Below are positions 6,138 to 7,895 of a stretch of 7,895 nt of DNA, one piece after another; within the stretch, counting starts at the first letter, position 1; each line of letters starts with the position of its first letter. This stretch comes from Thermoplasmata archaeon. GTDB lineage: Archaea > Thermoplasmatota > Thermoplasmata > Lutacidiplasmatales > UBA184. Made by a program: the position numbers and the translations under genes. The notes beneath the pieces are model-generated. The model worked only from the letters and a program-made list of their open reading frames with translations, ran no database searches and had not been told where the DNA came from. The stretch covers positions 1 through 7,895 of the forward strand of contig JASHXM010000067.1 of NCBI GenBank assembly GCA_030043545.1, given 5' to 3'.

Positions 6138-6325
6138 CGGAGGTACGCGCTGAGCAGGAGGACGAGGAGGAGGGCCGCCGTCCCGTAGAGGAGGTACGTG
6201 TACGTAGACCGGGCGCGGGCGCGCCGGGCCCGCTCCGTGGCGCACGCCGTGCTGCACGTCTCCTCGTCGGCGGGGCAGACGCGTCCGCAGACCTTGCAGT
6301 GGCGGTGGTCGTCGGACGACGGCAT
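6134..6325 (-). CDS. Tail-anchored zinc-ribbon protein (DUF2116-like)
   Basis: This 63-residue protein has an N-terminal zinc-ribbon-like knuckle: Cys10-x-x-Cys13 (HCKVCG) and Cys24-x-x-x-Cys28 (CSTAC), with His9 and Cys17 nearby. A strongly basic stretch follows (31-39, ERARRARAR), then one hydrophobic helix at about 42-61 and the end YLR. This fits a cytosolic zinc-binding head held to the membrane by a C-terminal anchor, as in the small archaeal DUF2116 family, whose function is unknown. The ATG at 6325 is preferred over an in-frame GTG at 6337 because a box A candidate lies 27-28 bases before the ATG. The stop overlaps the GTG of the CoaD-like gene by four bases, so the two are probably translated together. 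The family name is moderate; the architecture is clear. Confidence 0.72.
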   Translation of the reverse strand: MPSSDDHRHCKVCGRVCPADEETCSTACATERARRARARSTYTYLLYGTAALLLVLLLSAYLR

Positions 6326-6348
6326 CTGCCGAATCACGTCGGGGCGGG

Positions 6349-6355
6349 ACTTATC
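6349..6355 (-). promoter_or_regulatory. Candidate leaderless promoter (box A) for the zinc-ribbon / CoaD-like operon
   Basis: The minus strand reads GATAAGT, with ATAA centred 27-28 bases upstream of the ATG at 6325. A second similar stretch, CATAACG, lies immediately upstream (6356-6361 and flank), giving a tandem ATAAC/ATAAG arrangement. These are the only AT-rich bases in the gap after the coiled-coil gene. No Shine-Dalgarno sequence is seen before the ATG. Confidence 0.5.
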
Positions 6356-6376
6356 GTTATGCGCGGGCCGGAGAGA

Positions 6377-7895
6377 TCAGTCGACCGGTCGGCGAAGGCG
6401 GCGTCGATCGGTCGTCTCGGCCGCCTCGGGTTCGGCCGGCGGAGCCGCCCCGGCGCGGGTCCGGGCCGTCCCCGCCGCGGGGGGGAACGAGCCGTCCGAG
6501 ACCGGCCCCGCGGGGGGGGCGATCGGGCGGACCGCCCGGTGGGGGCCGGGGCGACGCGTGATCCGGCTCGCGGGACCGAGCGCGCCCTCCTCGCGGGAAA
6601 GCTGCGAGAGGAGGTTGAGCCAGATCCGTCCGTGCTGCGCGACCGCCGTCTCGAGCCGCTCGCGGAGCTGGTCGTTCTCGGCGAGGAGCGACGCCTCGAC
6701 CCGCTGGAGCTCCTTCTCCATCGACTGCCGCAGGTCGCGGATGCTCCCGCCGAACTCCTGCTGGGAGACCTTGAGCCACGTCTGGCGGACCATCGGGAGG
6801 ATCTGGTCGTGGACCACCTTGAGACGCCGGTCGAAGTCGTCGAGCTCGCGGCGGACCGTCCGCTCGATGTGGCTCACGTCGACCGCCCGCGACGGGGCCG
6901 TCGTCTCCAGGTGGTGGAGCCGGGCGATCAGCTCCTGCAACCCGGTGCGGATGCGCGCCTCCGACTGCGCGACCGCCGCGCTCACCGTCTTCGCCTGCTC
7001 GGACTGAGCGCGGTCGAGCAGGTCGCCGAGCCGCTCGTGCAGCAGCGTGTCGAGGTGGGCGGCGTCGACGGTCCGGGACAGCGCCTGCTCGGTGTCGAGC
7101 TTCATCCGCGCGAGGAGGGCGAGCGTCTGTTCCCGGTCCTTGTCGAGCGCCTCCCGGAGCTTCCCTTCGACGAACGACTGCATCCGGACCTGGAGGCCGG
7201 CGAGCGCCTCGGTGTTCGCGGTCGAGATCTCGCTCAACCGCGCCTCGCGCTCGAGCGCGATCCGCTGCTCGACGCGCGCGATCCGATCGTCGGTGACGGC
7301 GGCGAGCTTCTCGCGCTGCGAGCCGCCGCTCGCCGCCAGCCGGCCCTCGAGGTCCTTGGCGCGGCCCTCGATCAGCACGCTCAGCCGCTGCTCGAGGTCG
7401 CGCACCTCCCGGGAGAGCCGGTTGCCGGCGTCGCTCGACCGCTCGTCGACGATCGCCCGGACCCGGGACTCGATCTCCTCGCGGAGCGCCGTCCCCTGTT
7501 CCTTCGACTCGGTCAGCTCGACGTCGAGCTGGGCGACGAGCGCGGCCCGAAGCTCCTCCTCGGATTTCGCTGCCTTCGCGTCGAACTGCTCAATCGCGCT
7601 CTGGAGCTCGGTGGTGAAGCGGGTCGACCACGCCTCGGCGGCGGCGCGGGAGGCGGCGTCCTGGAGCTCGGCCGTGCGGCGCTCGATCGCGGAGTCGACC
7701 TTCCGGTCGATCTCCGCCGCACCGGCGGTCGGGTCGGGAGCGGGCCGCGCCTCGAGGGCGTCCACCCGCCCCGCGAGCTCCGGACGGCTCTCGAGCGCGC
7801 CGACGCGCTCCGCGAGGTCGGGCCGGCCCTCGAGCGCGCTCACGCGGTTGGCGAGCTCGGTGCGGGTCGAGTCGAGCGAGGCCCGGGTCGCGTCG
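6377..7895 (-). CDS. Long coiled-coil protein of unknown function, N-terminus outside the window
   Basis: The frame is open from the right edge of the window to TGA at 6377-6379, giving at least 505 residues; a GTG at 7843 is an internal valine, not a convincing start. I recognise no family. Most of the protein is predicted long alpha-helix. It is rich in Glu, Arg, Ala, Leu and Gln with heptad-like spacing, for example DVSHIERTVRRELDDFDRRL and LLAENDQLRERLETAV. I see no cysteine, membrane segment or signal sequence in the visible part. Near the visible N-terminal end are three clear 13-residue repeats (RVxALExRPxLAx). The last 65 or so residues are Pro/Ala/Arg-rich and look disordered, ending RRRLRRPVD. 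A structural, tethering or cytoskeleton-like role would fit such architecture, but the sequence shows no specific function. Coiled-coil proteins attract spurious matches to SMC, myosin or chemoreceptors, so names from similarity alone should be distrusted. Fifty-one bases separate it from the zinc-ribbon gene. Confidence 0.8.
   Translation of the reverse strand, partial: DATRASLDSTRTELANRVSALEGRPDLAERVGALESRPELAGRVDALEARPAPDPTAGAAEIDRKVDSAIERRTAELQDAASRAAAEAWSTRFTTELQSAIEQFDAKAAKSEEELRAALVAQLDVELTESKEQGTALREEIESRVRAIVDERSSDAGNRLSREVRDLEQRLSVLIEGRAKDLEGRLAASGGSQREKLAAVTDDRIARVEQRIALEREARLSEISTANTEALAGLQVRMQSFVEGKLREALDKDREQTLALLARMKLDTEQALSRTVDAAHLDTLLHERLGDLLDRAQSEQAKTVSAAVAQSEARIRTGLQELIARLHHLETTAPSRAVDVSHIERTVRRELDDFDRRLKVVHDQILPMVRQTWLKVSQQEFGGSIRDLRQSMEKELQRVEASLLAENDQLRERLETAVAQHGRIWLNLLSQLSREEGALGPASRITRRPGPHRAVRPIAPPAGPVSDGSFPPAAGTARTRAGAAPPAEPEAAETTDRRRLRRPVD
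7727..7882 (-). repeat. Tandem 39-base (13-residue) repeats within the coiled-coil gene
   Basis: Three consecutive in-frame 39-base units lie at 7805-7843, 7766-7804 and 7727-7765. They encode VSALEGRPDLAER, VGALESRPELAGR and VDALEARPAPDPT. The first two units agree at about 31 of 39 bases. A fourth, more diverged unit (ASLDSTRTELANR) precedes them at 7844-7882, and the array may continue beyond the window. A 13-residue period does not fit a plain heptad coiled coil and places a Pro in most units, so this part may be kinked or segmented. Confidence 0.7.

Noticed and set aside
6138..6257. Forty-residue N-terminal extension of the CoaD-like protein
   Set aside because: It lies inside the zinc-ribbon gene and is Pro/Arg-rich with no conserved features. 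Family proteins begin close to the GGTFDRFHAGH motif.
7841..7843. GTG as the start codon of the coiled-coil gene
   Set aside because: The frame stays open to the window edge, and the repeat array continues upstream of it, so it is most likely an internal valine.
1..7895. tRNA, rRNA, CRISPR array, insertion sequence or defence system
   Set aside because: The intergenic spaces are all under about 80 bases and show no cloverleaf-like or spaced-repeat structure. No transposase, integrase or nuclease cluster motif is visible, and the genes present look like ordinary core functions.

Overview
The window is a compact, very GC-rich stretch of an archaeal chromosome. Archaeal-type proteins dominate: a GlmM-type phosphohexomutase, a Mut7-C (DUF82) RNase with zinc ribbon, a Trm-G10-like tRNA methyltransferase, an archaeal-type phosphopantetheine adenylyltransferase, and DUF5611-like and DUF2116-like small proteins. 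AT-rich box A-like motifs sit about 26-28 bases upstream of several start codons, the spacing expected for leaderless archaeal transcripts. Six of the eight starts that can be placed are GTG. The mix suggests a high-GC euryarchaeal lineage, possibly a Thermoplasmatota-like organism. The proteins are arginine-rich rather than strongly acidic, so a haloarchaeon is unlikely. The lineage call is inference only.

Layout. 1-226 (+): tail of a DUF1634-like membrane protein. 236-1606 (-): glmM, convergent with it. 1607-1683: a divergent promoter region with one box A candidate for each direction and a perfect 10-bp inverted repeat. 1684-3137 (+): a two-gene RNA-metabolism operon, Mut7-C RNase then tRNA G10 methyltransferase, joined by a GTGA overlap. 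3134-4702 (-): a membrane-embedded site-2-type metalloprotease with a probable exported C-terminal domain; its stop codon overlaps the methyltransferase stop in a shared CTAG. 4711-5028 (-): a DUF5611-like protein co-transcribed ahead of the protease. 5080-5301 (-): a small unrecognised protein. 5325-6137 (-): a CoaD-type enzyme with an extra C-terminal domain resembling a degenerate DUF84 NTPase. 6134-6325 (-): a tail-anchored zinc-ribbon protein overlapping it by GTGA. 6377-7895 (-): the C-terminal part of a long coiled-coil protein that runs off the window.

Together the genes cover core functions: amino-sugar nucleotide supply, RNA processing and tRNA modification, CoA synthesis and membrane proteolysis. 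I see no mobile element, CRISPR array, tRNA, rRNA or defence system. The least ordinary signals are the inverted repeat over the predicted glmM start site, the CoaD fusion, the protease's exported domain, and the repeat-bearing coiled-coil protein. No intergenic gap exceeds about 80 bases.
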